A stretch of 64,000 nucleotides of DNA from an uncultured Spirochaetota bacterium. GTDB lineage: Bacteria > Spirochaetota > UBA4802 > UBA5550. Below the pieces are notes generated by a model. The model saw only the letters and a list, made by a program, of their open reading frames with translations. It ran no database searches and was not told the origin of the DNA. Of the stretch, positions 8,631-18,054 are shown in pieces (the stretch's first letter is position 1; every line of letters starts with the position of its first letter). The stretch is from contig CALMRZ010000017.1 in assembly GCA_937872225.1 (NCBI GenBank), positions 94,325 through 158,324 of the forward strand, written 5' to 3'. Both the position numbers and the translations under genes were made by a program.

Positions 8631-8963
8631 ATGTCAGTCATCATCAAGGATATAAAAAAGAACAACAATGAAATAATACGCATTGAAGTATCGGAGTTCA
8701 AGGGACGGGAACTGATCAATGTGCGGATCTGGTACCAGGCAATAGACAGCGCCAGCGGAGATCTGGTTTTTAAGCCGACCCAGAAAGGTATCACTTTGAA
8801 TATCGCTGAATTCGAAGAATTGAAGGATGGTGTTGAAAAGCTTGGGAATTATATACAGGATCAGCTGACCGGCAAAAAACCGAAACAGCCCGGCGAGGAA
8901 AGCCCTGATAAGGAAAAAAAGGGAAAAAAAGAAAAAAGTGAAAAGGCGGAAGATGAAGAATAG
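8631..8963 (+). CDS. PC4/YdbC-like single-stranded DNA-binding protein with charged tail
   Basis: Residues 1-75 match the transcriptional coactivator PC4 / YdbC fold: EIIRIEVSEFKGRELINVRIWYQ followed by DLVFKPTQKGITLNIAEFEELKDGVEKL. This family forms dimers that bind single-stranded DNA or RNA. Residues 80-110 are a disordered-looking Lys/Glu tail with several KK clusters. An AAGGAG site precedes the ATG. It is the last gene of the four-gene plus-strand group that starts at 6105. A role in nucleic-acid binding near oriC is possible but not shown. Confidence 0.8.
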   Translation: MSVIIKDIKKNNNEIIRIEVSEFKGRELINVRIWYQAIDSASGDLVFKPTQKGITLNIAEFEELKDGVEKLGNYIQDQLTGKKPKQPGEESPDKEKKGKKEKSEKAEDEE

Positions 8964-9026
8964 CCGGCTGATCGTATAAGGCTTGCCTGAATCTGTCATG
9001 CCAGACGTGCGGTTGATTATTCCGCC

Positions 9027-10469
9027 CTATTCAAGATTGATCCGACCACCGTTATATAACTGCAGAATTATGCTTACGCACCGTATCCTGGCTTTGCTTA
9101 TTTGCATCTCATCATGAAGGATATTCGGATTAACAATTCCTTTGAGAACATCCTCAATCAAAATGCCTGCCTTGGAGGGGAGATGCCCCACCACGGAAGA
9201 TACGATCTTTTTGCTGATACCTTTCAGGGCCGTGGACAGGACAAACCAGCCGACTGAAAATAAAAGGTATTGATAATCATTCGGATTTGAGAAGGCGGAA
9301 AGAAGGTATTCGAGCCTGTCGTGATGCACGGGAATCCGCTTCATCTTTAATGCTCTGAAATTTGATAGGAATTCGCTCCGGGCTTTCATGATCTCTTCAA
9401 AGGTTTTCGCAGGATTGATTAATTCCTTGATGTCGGCTAGTTTCCGTTCAGATAGAGATTTTTTCAGCAGGGGCAGATAGATGTCGCTTTCTCTGGATAT
9501 CGCGGCTGCCATAACCGCGTCATCAGTTGTTGAAACGGCGGCATATAAAAGGTCCTGCGATTGGATATCCTCCAGCCATGCGCCGAATTTTTTTTTCGAT
9601 ACGACATCACCAGCCAGTGACAGTTGTACAATATGTTGAATATGCTTCAGCAGCCTGGAGTAGCTTACATCGATGCCTTTAGTGGCGATCATTAATAAAG
9701 ATTCTTCAATTGAATAGATGCCCCCGGCAATATCTCGTTTTGTTATCTTCAGGTGTTTATCTTTATTGTAGTGAATTACGTCGTTGATGATGTTCTGGGA
9801 CAACGCGTTTTTAATGATCCCTGACAATTCCGGGAACCCCTGGATCAAGAGGAAAATTTGATATGGCGTGAGGAGGTTTTTCTTTTGCAAATAGCTGATC
9901 AATGTCAAAAATTCCGGCCTTGCTACAGCGTTGAATAACAAAGAAATATCAGGCAACATCCATTGTGGGTTTGTGAAAAAGCTAATCACTTCATCCTCAA
10001 TAAATTGAGCTGATGAAGAAGGTTTTAAAGAATTAGAGAATAAACTAAAAAAATAAAATGGAATCAAAATATGGATACTTTTTTCTCCATCAGGGAACAT
10101 AAGCGATAAAACAATTTCTTTTAATTGATTTGTATAGATTGTCGTGCTGAGATTTTGTTCAAAAACCAGTAAGAATTTTTTTTTACAAATCATGTTCAAG
10201 GCAATAGGTGAATCATGAATCATACCGGCAAACAGCCCTGTTACCTTTCCAAATTCTTCCGGAGTAAAATTATCCATCGCCATATGGATGGCTGTTTCTC
10301 TTGATGATTCTTTCAATAAGATGGCGGCATGTACATGCATGGAAGGAACAGTGCAATCCATGACCGGTGAAAAAGCGACACTGTCTGCCCCGGTTGTGTC
10401 ACGCAGTAGGTGATCGATCTGAAAAAACAGAAGGTTGAGGATTATGGCTGATGCGTGATTGAAAAGCAT
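9027..10469 (-). CDS. Uncharacterised protein with a FliG C-terminal-like domain
   Basis: A 480-residue, largely alpha-helical protein without signal peptide. The first 380 residues are not recognised. The last 75 residues follow the pattern of the FliG C-terminal domain: STALKGISKKIVSSVV, a HLPSKAGILIEDVLKG segment, then EMQISKARIRCVSIILQLYNGG. They correspond to FliG's ALKG helix, the MSKRAA helix and the DVEEAQ helix ending in a Gly. FliG is the flagellar rotor protein that interacts with MotA. No flagellar gene lies nearby and the N-terminal FliF-binding domain is not obvious. The gene follows a SpoIIE phosphatase by 58 bp on the same strand. The similarity is by eye and could be coincidental. 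Confidence 0.5.
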   Translation of the reverse strand: MLFNHASAIILNLLFFQIDHLLRDTTGADSVAFSPVMDCTVPSMHVHAAILLKESSRETAIHMAMDNFTPEEFGKVTGLFAGMIHDSPIALNMICKKKFLLVFEQNLSTTIYTNQLKEIVLSLMFPDGEKSIHILIPFYFFSLFSNSLKPSSSAQFIEDEVISFFTNPQWMLPDISLLFNAVARPEFLTLISYLQKKNLLTPYQIFLLIQGFPELSGIIKNALSQNIINDVIHYNKDKHLKITKRDIAGGIYSIEESLLMIATKGIDVSYSRLLKHIQHIVQLSLAGDVVSKKKFGAWLEDIQSQDLLYAAVSTTDDAVMAAAISRESDIYLPLLKKSLSERKLADIKELINPAKTFEEIMKARSEFLSNFRALKMKRIPVHHDRLEYLLSAFSNPNDYQYLLFSVGWFVLSTALKGISKKIVSSVVGHLPSKAGILIEDVLKGIVNPNILHDEMQISKARIRCVSIILQLYNGGRINLE

Positions 10470-10527
10470 AGGTTGTTTTAACCGGCCAGAGACCAGGGTA
10501 ACACTACCAGCAAAAATTCAATGGAAA

Positions 10528-11682
10528 TTAAAATTCGATGTTAAGAAAGGCAATATCATCGACCCTGTTTTCAAGCGGAGAAAAAGATTTTATTTCATCG
10601 AGAAGAGCCTTGCAGAAGCTATCGCCGGTGACCGCGGTATGCTCGGACATGAATTTCGCCAGCCGGTTTTCACCGAATTCTTCTCCGTCATAGTTCTTTA
10701 ATTCGCTGATGCCGTCCGTGTAGAGGAGCAGTTTATCGCCGGGCTCCACGGGATGTTTTTTCTCTTCGTACACGGTATCCTTTGCCAGTCCGATGAAGAA
10801 ACCCTTGGTGTCAAGGGCGACGACCTGCTTTTTTGCCGCCCGATAGTACAGGGCCCTGGTATGGCCAGCATTGGAGTAAAGCAGCGTCTTGCTCTTGCTG
10901 TCATAAATAACAAAGAAGGCCGTTATGTACTGGGTATCCAGAAGGAGACCGGTCATCTGCTCGTTGACCGATTCGAACAGTTGATGGGTTGATCCGTAGC
11001 GTGATGAATAGATGCTGAAAATCATTTTAGCCATGGACATGACCAGCGCCGCCGGAATGCCGTGACCGGTAACGTCGGCTATGAGGAACCCGTACTTGTC
11101 ATCCGGAAGGGAATAACAATCGTAGAAATCGCCGCCGATATCTTCAATGGGAAGATAGCATCCGCTCACCTTTGGGTAAGGAACCATGGAAAAATTCTTC
11201 GGGATGATGAACTGCTGTATGCGCTTCGCAATATCGAGTTCTTTCTTTATCTGAATATTCTTTTCGTATAATTCGCTGTACACGCTTTTCAGACGAAGCA
11301 GCGACAGAACCCGGGCGGTAAGCTCCTTTTCATTAAGGGGTTTCAGAAGAAAATCATCGGCCCCGATCCTGAGGCCTTTTATCTTGGAATTGAGGTCGTC
11401 GGAACCGGTCATCAGGATGGCCGGGGTGAAATTGCTGCCGATGATATCTTTGAACTTGGCAAGGAAACCGAAGCCGTCGAGCTTCGGCATTATTATGTCG
11501 ACCAGCACGAGATCGTATTTTTTCTTCTTTAGAGCGTTGAGGCCGTCAATGCCGTCCACGGCCTCGTCTACCTGCATGTTCAATTCAGATAATGTCTTTT
11601 TAATAATAGCCCTGTTGAGTTTGCTATCGTCGATAACGAGGATATTCCATTCCAGGTTCAGGTAATCAAGATTTATTGTCAT
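10528..11682 (-). CDS. Response regulator with SpoIIE-type PP2C phosphatase domain
   Basis: Residues 13-130 form a receiver domain with acidic pair D18-D19, phospho-acceptor D62 (LVLVDIIMP) and conserved K113 in the LLKP segment. A coiled-coil linker near 140-165 leads to a PPM/SpoIIE phosphatase: GGDFYD, IADVTGHGIPAALVMS, LLLYTDGISE and a final RVDDIAFL, so the metal-binding Asp residues are present. Such RsbU-type proteins dephosphorylate STAS proteins in partner switching, here under control of a histidine kinase not encoded nearby. It lies upstream of the FliG-C-like gene on the same strand. Confidence 0.93.
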   Translation of the reverse strand: MTINLDYLNLEWNILVIDDSKLNRAIIKKTLSELNMQVDEAVDGIDGLNALKKKKYDLVLVDIIMPKLDGFGFLAKFKDIIGSNFTPAILMTGSDDLNSKIKGLRIGADDFLLKPLNEKELTARVLSLLRLKSVYSELYEKNIQIKKELDIAKRIQQFIIPKNFSMVPYPKVSGCYLPIEDIGGDFYDCYSLPDDKYGFLIADVTGHGIPAALVMSMAKMIFSIYSSRYGSTHQLFESVNEQMTGLLLDTQYITAFFVIYDSKSKTLLYSNAGHTRALYYRAAKKQVVALDTKGFFIGLAKDTVYEEKKHPVEPGDKLLLYTDGISELKNYDGEEFGENRLAKFMSEHTAVTGDSFCKALLDEIKSFSPLENRVDDIAFLNIEF

Positions 11683-11859
11683 GATGGTGGCACAATGTGT
11701 AATATTAAATCATTACTGGGTACATGGCACAAAAATCTGTTGTTATAAATTCTTAAAAACTTTAAATACTTATACAGCACGTCTACTATATTAATACTTG
11801 ATATTATTTCAACCAATTAATTATTAGAATTATAAAGATGACGCAGATGTTCATTGACC

Positions 11860-13776
11860 ATGATCCAAACAAAACGAATAGTATTCATTCAGCTTCCCTT
11901 AATAAATCATAGTTATGATTATATCCAGGGAAATATGGAATATGCTTCTGCTTCCATAGGGGGGTATATTCTCAACAATATAACCAAGGATATTGAAATT
12001 CACAATCTGCCTTCAGTCCTGACCCAATTTGGATCGGATTCACTGATTGTTACATACATCATGAATGTTAAGCCGGATATCGTTGCCTTCACCTGCTTTC
12101 TCTGGAATGTGGAGAGGAGCATCGCTATTGCGGAATCAATAAAACAGCAGGACGGTTCTATCCGGATAATCATCGGCGGGTCAGAAATATATCCTGGATC
12201 CATAGCATTGGCAGAGAAAAGGGATTGTATCGATCATTTTGTCTCCGGGGAAGGGGAATGGTTCTTTCATAAATTGCTCTCCCATGATGAAATGCGGAAT
12301 TACGAACAGGTCATCAATGGCAATCGGGTTGTCGTTCAACCAGCTGATGAGTTACTGCCGGTTGAGGAGATTTTTGAGCCCCTGAGCGGCATGAGGCTTA
12401 ATCCCATGCCGGACGGGTCCGCTTTTTTTGAGCTGACCCGTGGATGTCCTCACAAGTGCAGCTACTGTTTGTATTCCAAGAATTTCAACAGGATACGCGA
12501 ACTGCCTTTTGAGTTGTTAGTGAATATACTCACCGATCAGCGTCATGCGGGAAGATTATCAGAACTCTATATTCTGTCCCCGGCCTTGAATAACACGAAG
12601 CAGTTTTTGCGTAACGTCGAGCTGCTGACACGGATTAGCAACAGGATACGGCTCCATTCCGAAATGAGGGCGGGCGGTATTGATGAAGCAACGGCAGAGC
12701 TCCTTTATAAAGCCGGGTTCAGGAGCATGGAGGTGGGCCTTCAGACAACGAATATGGCTTCCCTTGACAGGGTTGGGAGAAACAGCAGACCGGACAGGGA
12801 AATCGAAGGCATGCGTCATTTAAAGAACGCGGGTATCGATATAAAAATAGGGTTGATGCCGGGACTGCCTGGTGACACTAAAGAATCATTCCTGGCCATG
12901 GCGGATATGCTCATCGAGTCCGGCTTTAAAGAAAATATTGAATTATACCCGCTGATGATTCTGCCCGGAACCCTGATCCGGGACCAGGCACATGCCGGCG
13001 GCATAAATTATTTAAAAAAACCGCCTTACTATTACAATTATGGATGGGGCACATCCTTCGATGACCTGAGGGACATAACGCGTTATATGGAAGATGCCAC
13101 CGGTTTCACTCATGTAGTGAGGAGGCTGCCCGATTTTAATATCCATGATGATGGCCTGTTCTGCCGGGGGCTGTGCATCCAGAGTGATGACTTGTTGCTT
13201 TGGGATGATGCGTATATTGACTGTATTGAAACCAATGTTTTTGATTATTCTATCCAGGTGCGTAATGAACAGGAGCTGTATGATGGACTGCCCGGATTGA
13301 TACGGCATCTGCCGGATCACGAGCTGTTCAACATCATTCTTTATGGTAATACAACGCTGGAAGAAAGGATAATCATTGATCTGACCAAGACCATGGAAAA
13401 GGACAATTTTATCAGGAGAATCAATATATTCCATGATTGGAAGGATGGGTGCAGGCTGCGTTTTTACCAGGTCCTCAATAAGTATGACAGATACCGCCGG
13501 GCCAAAGAGACATATTCCTTTATCACTCCGGTTTTTCAAGTTACCCGTGAAAACAGCGGGGACCTGAAACTCATTGATGACTATGAAGACAATATTCTTA
13601 TTGCCAAAGGCGCCTTTGCTGCCGTAAAAAGGTACAGTAAAAAGTTTGCCGATGCGACTGAATCCGTGGCCTTTGAAGACCCATCAGAGCAGAAAGAGTT
13701 TTATGCCATGATCGGACATGACTATATCCAGTTGCCGTATACATTTAAGGTGGCGAGGTATCAGGGGCGGCGCTAG
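11860..13776 (+). CDS. B12-binding domain radical SAM protein
   Basis: About 638 residues. The N-terminal 150 residues look like a cobalamin-binding Rossmann domain (NVKPDIVAFTCFLWN, then IIGGSEIYPG). The radical SAM core follows, with the CxxxCxxC cluster motif CPHKCSYC near residues 196-203. Further downstream are MEVGLQTTN and KIGLMPGLPGDT, typical of the Elp3/MiaB-like fold. A C-terminal helical region matches the DUF4080-type tail seen in many such proteins. Members do methylations and ring or carbon rearrangements; the substrate is unknown. An upstream TTG at 11854 is in frame; I prefer the ATG at 11860. The gene is divergent from the phosphatase and converges on pyrF with one base between. 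Confidence 0.85.
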   Translation: MIQTKRIVFIQLPLINHSYDYIQGNMEYASASIGGYILNNITKDIEIHNLPSVLTQFGSDSLIVTYIMNVKPDIVAFTCFLWNVERSIAIAESIKQQDGSIRIIIGGSEIYPGSIALAEKRDCIDHFVSGEGEWFFHKLLSHDEMRNYEQVINGNRVVVQPADELLPVEEIFEPLSGMRLNPMPDGSAFFELTRGCPHKCSYCLYSKNFNRIRELPFELLVNILTDQRHAGRLSELYILSPALNNTKQFLRNVELLTRISNRIRLHSEMRAGGIDEATAELLYKAGFRSMEVGLQTTNMASLDRVGRNSRPDREIEGMRHLKNAGIDIKIGLMPGLPGDTKESFLAMADMLIESGFKENIELYPLMILPGTLIRDQAHAGGINYLKKPPYYYNYGWGTSFDDLRDITRYMEDATGFTHVVRRLPDFNIHDDGLFCRGLCIQSDDLLLWDDAYIDCIETNVFDYSIQVRNEQELYDGLPGLIRHLPDHELFNIILYGNTTLEERIIIDLTKTMEKDNFIRRINIFHDWKDGCRLRFYQVLNKYDRYRRAKETYSFITPVFQVTRENSGDLKLIDDYEDNILIAKGAFAAVKRYSKKFADATESVAFEDPSEQKEFYAMIGHDYIQLPYTFKVARYQGRR

Positions 13777-13777
13777 G

Positions 13778-14623
13778 TCAGTCTTCGAGCAGTGCAGACA
13801 GTGCATCATTCAATTCTTTCAGGGCCTTGACGGCCGCTTCCCCATAGTGCAGCTTCTTGAATTTTTTATACGCGTAATTGATACCGCTCGATGAATTGAT
13901 GCGGTGAATTCGTATATCGCTGAAGCGTTTGAGGATTTCAACAACTTCCTCCAAGCTGCCGCCCTGGGCGCCGATCCCCGGAATTAACAGGGGTATCTCC
14001 TTGCCGGAACGTATATAGGTGAGGGCTATCTGGGAGAGCTGTTCCGGGTAGGTGGCACCGACGACCGAGCCGACCCCGGGCTGGTGCCATTCAGTTATTT
14101 TCTTCGCAACATGCAGGTAGAGCGGCTCATTATCCAGCATTAAATCCTGGATGTCTGCGGAGCTTTTATTTGATGTTTTAGTTAATATATAGTAGCCCTT
14201 GGTGGGGAATAGTTCAATAAATGGTTGAATTGAATCGAATCCCATATACGGGGCAAGGGTCACAGCGTCGGCCTGATAAAAATCAAAGGCCTCACGGGCA
14301 TAGGCGGCGGCGGTCCTGTCGATGTCCCCCCGCTTCACGTCCAGAATAACCGGAAAGCCCTCATTCTTGTACAGGCTGATTATTTTCAGCAATGCTTCAA
14401 TACCGGCCATACCATACTGGGCATAAAAGGCGTAATTTGGTTTTACCGCTGCGGGATAGATTTTTTTCTGTAAAATCTTGTTAAGGATTTCCTCATAGAA
14501 AGCGACGATGACTGATTGAGGATCCCCTGATAACGGTATGTCTTCTATGACAGGATCGAGACCGAGACATATGATAGATTTGAATTTATCATAGGAGAGT
14601 TTTAATGAATCGAGATAATCCAA
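13778..14623 (-). CDS. pyrF: Orotidine 5'-phosphate decarboxylase, type 2
   Basis: Last step of UMP synthesis: decarboxylates OMP to UMP. The 281-residue length and sequence fit the larger type 2 (mycobacterial-like) group. The catalytic segment is LDVKRGD, with D95, K97 and D100. The N-terminal CLGLDP and PNYAFYAQYG segments and the C-terminal PGIGAQGG phosphate loop are present. The start is a TTG at 14623 with AGGA about eight bases upstream; no ATG in frame gives a better N-terminus. No other pyr gene is nearby. Confidence 0.93.
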   Translation of the reverse strand: MDYLDSLKLSYDKFKSIICLGLDPVIEDIPLSGDPQSVIVAFYEEILNKILQKKIYPAAVKPNYAFYAQYGMAGIEALLKIISLYKNEGFPVILDVKRGDIDRTAAAYAREAFDFYQADAVTLAPYMGFDSIQPFIELFPTKGYYILTKTSNKSSADIQDLMLDNEPLYLHVAKKITEWHQPGVGSVVGATYPEQLSQIALTYIRSGKEIPLLIPGIGAQGGSLEEVVEILKRFSDIRIHRINSSSGINYAYKKFKKLHYGEAAVKALKELNDALSALLED

Positions 14624-14657
14624 TTGTTGTATCCTTTCGTTACATGTGCATTGATAA

Positions 14658-15194
14658 TCAGCTCTTCAAGCTTTCAATATATTCAGAATAGATAGCGGCG
14701 TTTTCCTTATCAAAAAGAACAAAATAAATATCAATCAAATAATCATAATTTTTCATAAACTCCACGGCCGTATCAACGGCAATTTTGCACGCGGCTTCCC
14801 TGGGGTAGCCGTAAACTCCGGTGGAAATGGCCGGGAATGCTATCGATTGCAGTTGATTTTCCCTGGCAAGCAGGAGGGAATTCATATATGATTGTTTCAG
14901 TATTTCCGGCTCACCGCTTTTTCCATTTCTATAGATAGGGCCGGGGGTATGTATAACATGCTTTGCCTTGAGATTATGCCCGCCGGTAATTCTCGCTTCT
15001 CCATGGGGGCAGCCGCCCAGTTTCCTGCATTCCTGGAGAAGTCCCGGTCCTGCTGCACGGTGGATGGCGCCGTCAACCCCGCCGCCGCCGAGAAGGCTGG
15101 GATTGGCCGCATTAACAATAGCATCGGTCGCTTCACGGGTTATGTCACCCTGCTTGACATGGAGGTGCTTGATTATTTCCTGTATAGGGGACAT
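14658..15194 (-). CDS. Macrodomain protein, O-acetyl-ADP-ribose deacetylase-like
   Basis: A 178-residue stand-alone macrodomain (YmdB/MacroD type). The ADP-ribose-binding segments are GDITREATDAIVNAAN, the Gly-rich loop LLGGGGVDGAIHRAAG, and SIAFPAISTGVYGYP. These enzymes remove ADP-ribose from acidic residues or hydrolyse O-acetyl-ADP-ribose. The gene lies 34 bp upstream of pyrF on the same strand. No ADP-ribosyltransferase partner is visible in the window, so a housekeeping role is more likely than a toxin-antitoxin role. Confidence 0.9.
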   Translation of the reverse strand: MSPIQEIIKHLHVKQGDITREATDAIVNAANPSLLGGGGVDGAIHRAAGPGLLQECRKLGGCPHGEARITGGHNLKAKHVIHTPGPIYRNGKSGEPEILKQSYMNSLLLARENQLQSIAFPAISTGVYGYPREAACKIAVDTAVEFMKNYDYLIDIYFVLFDKENAAIYSEYIESLKS

Positions 15195-15450
15195 AAGAAT
15201 TCGCGCTTCATTTTAATTGTTTTTCCTGCTAGGTGTATAATGACAATGCCCTGAAAAAAAAATGTCAATGAATAAAATATAAATATTAGACGTGTCCGCT
15301 ATCGGGTAGTACACAATGAGCGGGGGGAAATTCTTTCAATATTTTTGTTGTTTCTCTCCTGTGTGCTGTTACCATTAATATATTGACTCAATTCAGATAT
15401 GCACGCATTTGTAGCAACGACACGACCTTGCAGTATGAGATTACAGAGAA

Positions 15451-17310
15451 ATGATACGAACATATGACATAGTGGTAGTCGGGGCAGGCCATGCCGGCGT
15501 TGAGGCGGCCCTTGCTTCTGCGCGCCGGGGGTTTAAGACACTGCTCCTGACCGGAAACCTGGATACCATAGCGCAGATGAGCTGCAATCCGGCAATCGGC
15601 GGCCTGGCCAAGGGACATCTCGTGAAGGAGGTTGACGCGCTGGGCGGAGAAATGGCAAAGACCATTGATGCTACGGGAATACACTTCAAAATGCTGAACA
15701 AGAGCAAGGGGCCGGCGGTGTGGGCGCCCCGGGCCCAGGCTGACAAGAAAGAGTATCAATTCACGATGAAGCATGTCCTTGAATCTGAAAAGAACCTCGA
15801 GGTAATACAGGACATAGCCGAGGAGATTATCGCGGAAGGCGGGTCTGTTTCCGGCCTGCGGACAAAACGGGGGCAGGAACACCGGGCGAAAGCGGTGATC
15901 ATTTGCACCGGGACATTTTTAAAGGGGCTCATCCATATCGGGGAATACCAGGAGCGATGCGGAAGGCTAGGGGATTTTTCTTCTGAAGCGCTGTCTGATT
16001 CTTTGAGAAAACTCGGCTTTCCGGTCATGCGGCTGAAAACAGGCACGCCGCCGCGGATCAACGGGGAATCGATTGATTTCTCCCGGTGCGAGATACAGCA
16101 TCCTGATGAATTTCCAGTACCCTTCTCCTATTCAACGGCAAAGATAACAAGGGACCAGGTTCCCTGCTGGATAACCTTTTCAACGCCGGATACTCATGAG
16201 ATAATACGGCAGAACCTTCACCGGTCGCCGCTTTACGGAGGAGTAATCAAGGGGGTTGGGCCGCGATACTGCCCTTCAATTGAGGACAAAGTCGTGCGCT
16301 TCTCCGATAAAATGCGCCATCAGCTCTTTCTTGAGCCGGAAGGATACCACACCAGGGAGTTCTATATCAATGGCTTTTCCAGTTCACTCCCGGAAGATGT
16401 CCAGCTTCAGATGATAACAACCATCCCGGGACTGGAGAACGTCAAGGTGATGAGGCCTGCCTATGCTGTTGAGTATGATTTTGTGCCGCCAACGGAATTA
16501 TATTCGACACTGGAGACAAAAAAGATATCAGGGCTTTATCACGCGGGGCAGATCAACGGGACTTCCGGCTATGAAGAAGCAGCGGCACAGGGGATCTATG
16601 CCTCAATAAATGCCGGAAATAAAATAATGGGTAAAGGACCGCTCATTATCAGGAGGTACGAGGCATACCTGGGTGTATTAATCGATGATCTGATAACAAA
16701 GGGAACCAATGAGCCGTACCGGATGTTCACATCCCGGGCTGAACACCGCCTGATACTACGGCAGGATAACGCGGATAAAAGGCTGATGCAGTATGGCGCC
16801 GAGAGCGGCCTGATCAGCAGAGAACAGTTGAGCGAGATGGCTGAAAAATATAAAAAGATCTATGCCTTCATAGATTCTTTTAAAAACAGGACCATCGAAG
16901 TAAATGAAGTCAACGAGGATATTTTGAATAAAAATGTGGCAGACCCGGTCCAGGCAGGCAAATATAAAATTGATAAGCTGCTGAAAAGGCCGGGAGTGAC
17001 CATTAATACCATACTCAGCATAATTGATGACACTATTGAGCATGACCTTGCCGCCATCGTCGAGATGGAAATTAAATACGAAGGTTACATAGCGCGTGAC
17101 CAGGAACGGATAAAAAAAATTGAGAAAATGGAAAAGAAATCCATCCCTGCTGATATCAATTATGATGCCATTCAGGGATTAAAAAAGGAAGCCAGGGAAA
17201 AGCTGAAAAAGATACACCCTGCAACGATCGGACAGGCCATGAGAATTTCCGGCGTTGACCCCACTGATGTGTCAATACTGCTGGTACATATTGAAGCAAT
17301 GAAGAAATAA
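15451..17310 (+). CDS. mnmG: tRNA uridine-5-carboxymethylaminomethyl modification enzyme MnmG (GidA)
   Basis: FAD-dependent partner of MnmE that installs the (carboxymethyl)aminomethyl group at wobble U34 of tRNAs. Length is 619 residues, as usual. The FAD-binding [10 protein letters not shown] is at residues 9-18. GidA signatures [15 protein letters not shown] and [15 protein letters not shown] are present, and the C-terminal helical domain ends with the [17 protein letters not shown] segment. It is followed 18 bp later by rsmG, the conserved gidA-gidB pair. Confidence 0.98.
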   Translation: MIRTYDIVVVGAGHAGVEAALASARRGFKTLLLTGNLDTIAQMSCNPAIGGLAKGHLVKEVDALGGEMAKTIDATGIHFKMLNKSKGPAVWAPRAQADKKEYQFTMKHVLESEKNLEVIQDIAEEIIAEGGSVSGLRTKRGQEHRAKAVIICTGTFLKGLIHIGEYQERCGRLGDFSSEALSDSLRKLGFPVMRLKTGTPPRINGESIDFSRCEIQHPDEFPVPFSYSTAKITRDQVPCWITFSTPDTHEIIRQNLHRSPLYGGVIKGVGPRYCPSIEDKVVRFSDKMRHQLFLEPEGYHTREFYINGFSSSLPEDVQLQMITTIPGLENVKVMRPAYAVEYDFVPPTELYSTLETKKISGLYHAGQINGTSGYEEAAAQGIYASINAGNKIMGKGPLIIRRYEAYLGVLIDDLITKGTNEPYRMFTSRAEHRLILRQDNADKRLMQYGAESGLISREQLSEMAEKYKKIYAFIDSFKNRTIEVNEVNEDILNKNVADPVQAGKYKIDKLLKRPGVTINTILSIIDDTIEHDLAAIVEMEIKYEGYIARDQERIKKIEKMEKKSIPADINYDAIQGLKKEAREKLKKIHPATIGQAMRISGVDPTDVSILLVHIEAMKK

Positions 17311-17320
17311 ACAGAGGAGA

Positions 17321-17336
17321 GGTTCCACGTGGAACA
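17321..17336. other. parS: parS-like palindrome 1 (ParB-binding site candidate)
   Basis: Contains the perfect 14-bp palindrome GTTCCACGTGGAAC at 17322-17335. It closely matches the chromosomal parS consensus tGTTtCACGTGAAACa, with a C/G variation also known in real parS sites. It lies between mnmG and rsmG and covers the GTG start codon of rsmG (17329-17331). ParB spreading from parS organises the origin region. No parA or parB is in this window. Confidence 0.75.
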
Positions 17337-18051
17337 TGGGCTGCTGCGTGAATGGAAAGAAAGGAACGGCGTCATCCTTGATGAAGACAAAGAAAAAAAG
17401 CTGATTGCCTATGCGGAATTAATTCATGAGACAAATAAAAAATTTAATATCACCGGCTACAAAAAACTCGAAGATATTCTTGTGAATTTGATACTGGGCA
17501 GCATCGATCCCCTGGTTTCCATGAAAGTTCCACGTGGAACATTGTTTGCCGATATCGGGACCGGGGCGGGAATTCCCGGTGTTCCCCTGGCCGTATTTCG
17601 TGACAGCTGGCGCGGGGTCTGCATTGATTCCAGCAGTAAAAAAGCATCCTTCGTGGATTCTGTGATACGGGACTGCGGCATAGACAACCTCGCGGTTGTC
17701 AATGGGAGGTTAGAGGATCTAGCCAGAAAACAGATGAGGGATGCCTTTGATTATGTGTTTTCCCGCGCTCTGGGCGAGATATTTTTTGTGGTTGAAGCGG
17801 GCGCCCCTCTGTTGAAAACAGGCGGGCTTTTGTATGTCTATTACAAAGCCTCTCCGGAGGAATTGCCTCCTGCGGTGATCGAGCATATCGATGAAGTGGG
17901 GCTGTATCTTCTTGAAAGAAAGAGATATCATGAATACGGAATCAGGGAATGCGGCATCGTTATGATAAAGGATCGCGCAACTGACCTTACATATCCCCGG
18001 TCAATGAAAGCCATCAAGAGAGATATTAATAGAAAAACCAGGGGATCATAA
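17329..18051 (+). CDS. rsmG: 16S rRNA (guanine-527-N7)-methyltransferase RsmG (GidB)
   Basis: SAM-dependent enzyme that methylates G527 (E. coli numbering) of 16S rRNA. Its 240 residues include KFNITGYKKLEDI, the SAM-binding DIGTGAGIPGVPLAV and the DYVFSRALG segment. The start is GTG at 17329 with GAGGAGAGG upstream; no in-frame ATG precedes the conserved helix. The start codon sits inside a parS-like palindrome, and a second copy lies within the coding region at 17526-17541. Confidence 0.96.
   Translation: MEHGLLREWKERNGVILDEDKEKKLIAYAELIHETNKKFNITGYKKLEDILVNLILGSIDPLVSMKVPRGTLFADIGTGAGIPGVPLAVFRDSWRGVCIDSSSKKASFVDSVIRDCGIDNLAVVNGRLEDLARKQMRDAFDYVFSRALGEIFFVVEAGAPLLKTGGLLYVYYKASPEELPPAVIEHIDEVGLYLLERKRYHEYGIRECGIVMIKDRATDLTYPRSMKAIKRDINRKTRGS
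17526..17541. other. parS: parS-like palindrome 2 inside rsmG
   Basis: A second perfect GTTCCACGTGGAAC (17527-17540), 205 bp after the first and inside the rsmG reading frame, where it encodes VPRGT. Two identical 14-bp palindromes this close are very unlikely by chance. In many bacteria parS sites sit inside or beside gid and par genes close to oriC. This pair is about 11.5 kb from the putative origin. Confidence 0.75.
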
Positions 18052-18054
18052 TGT

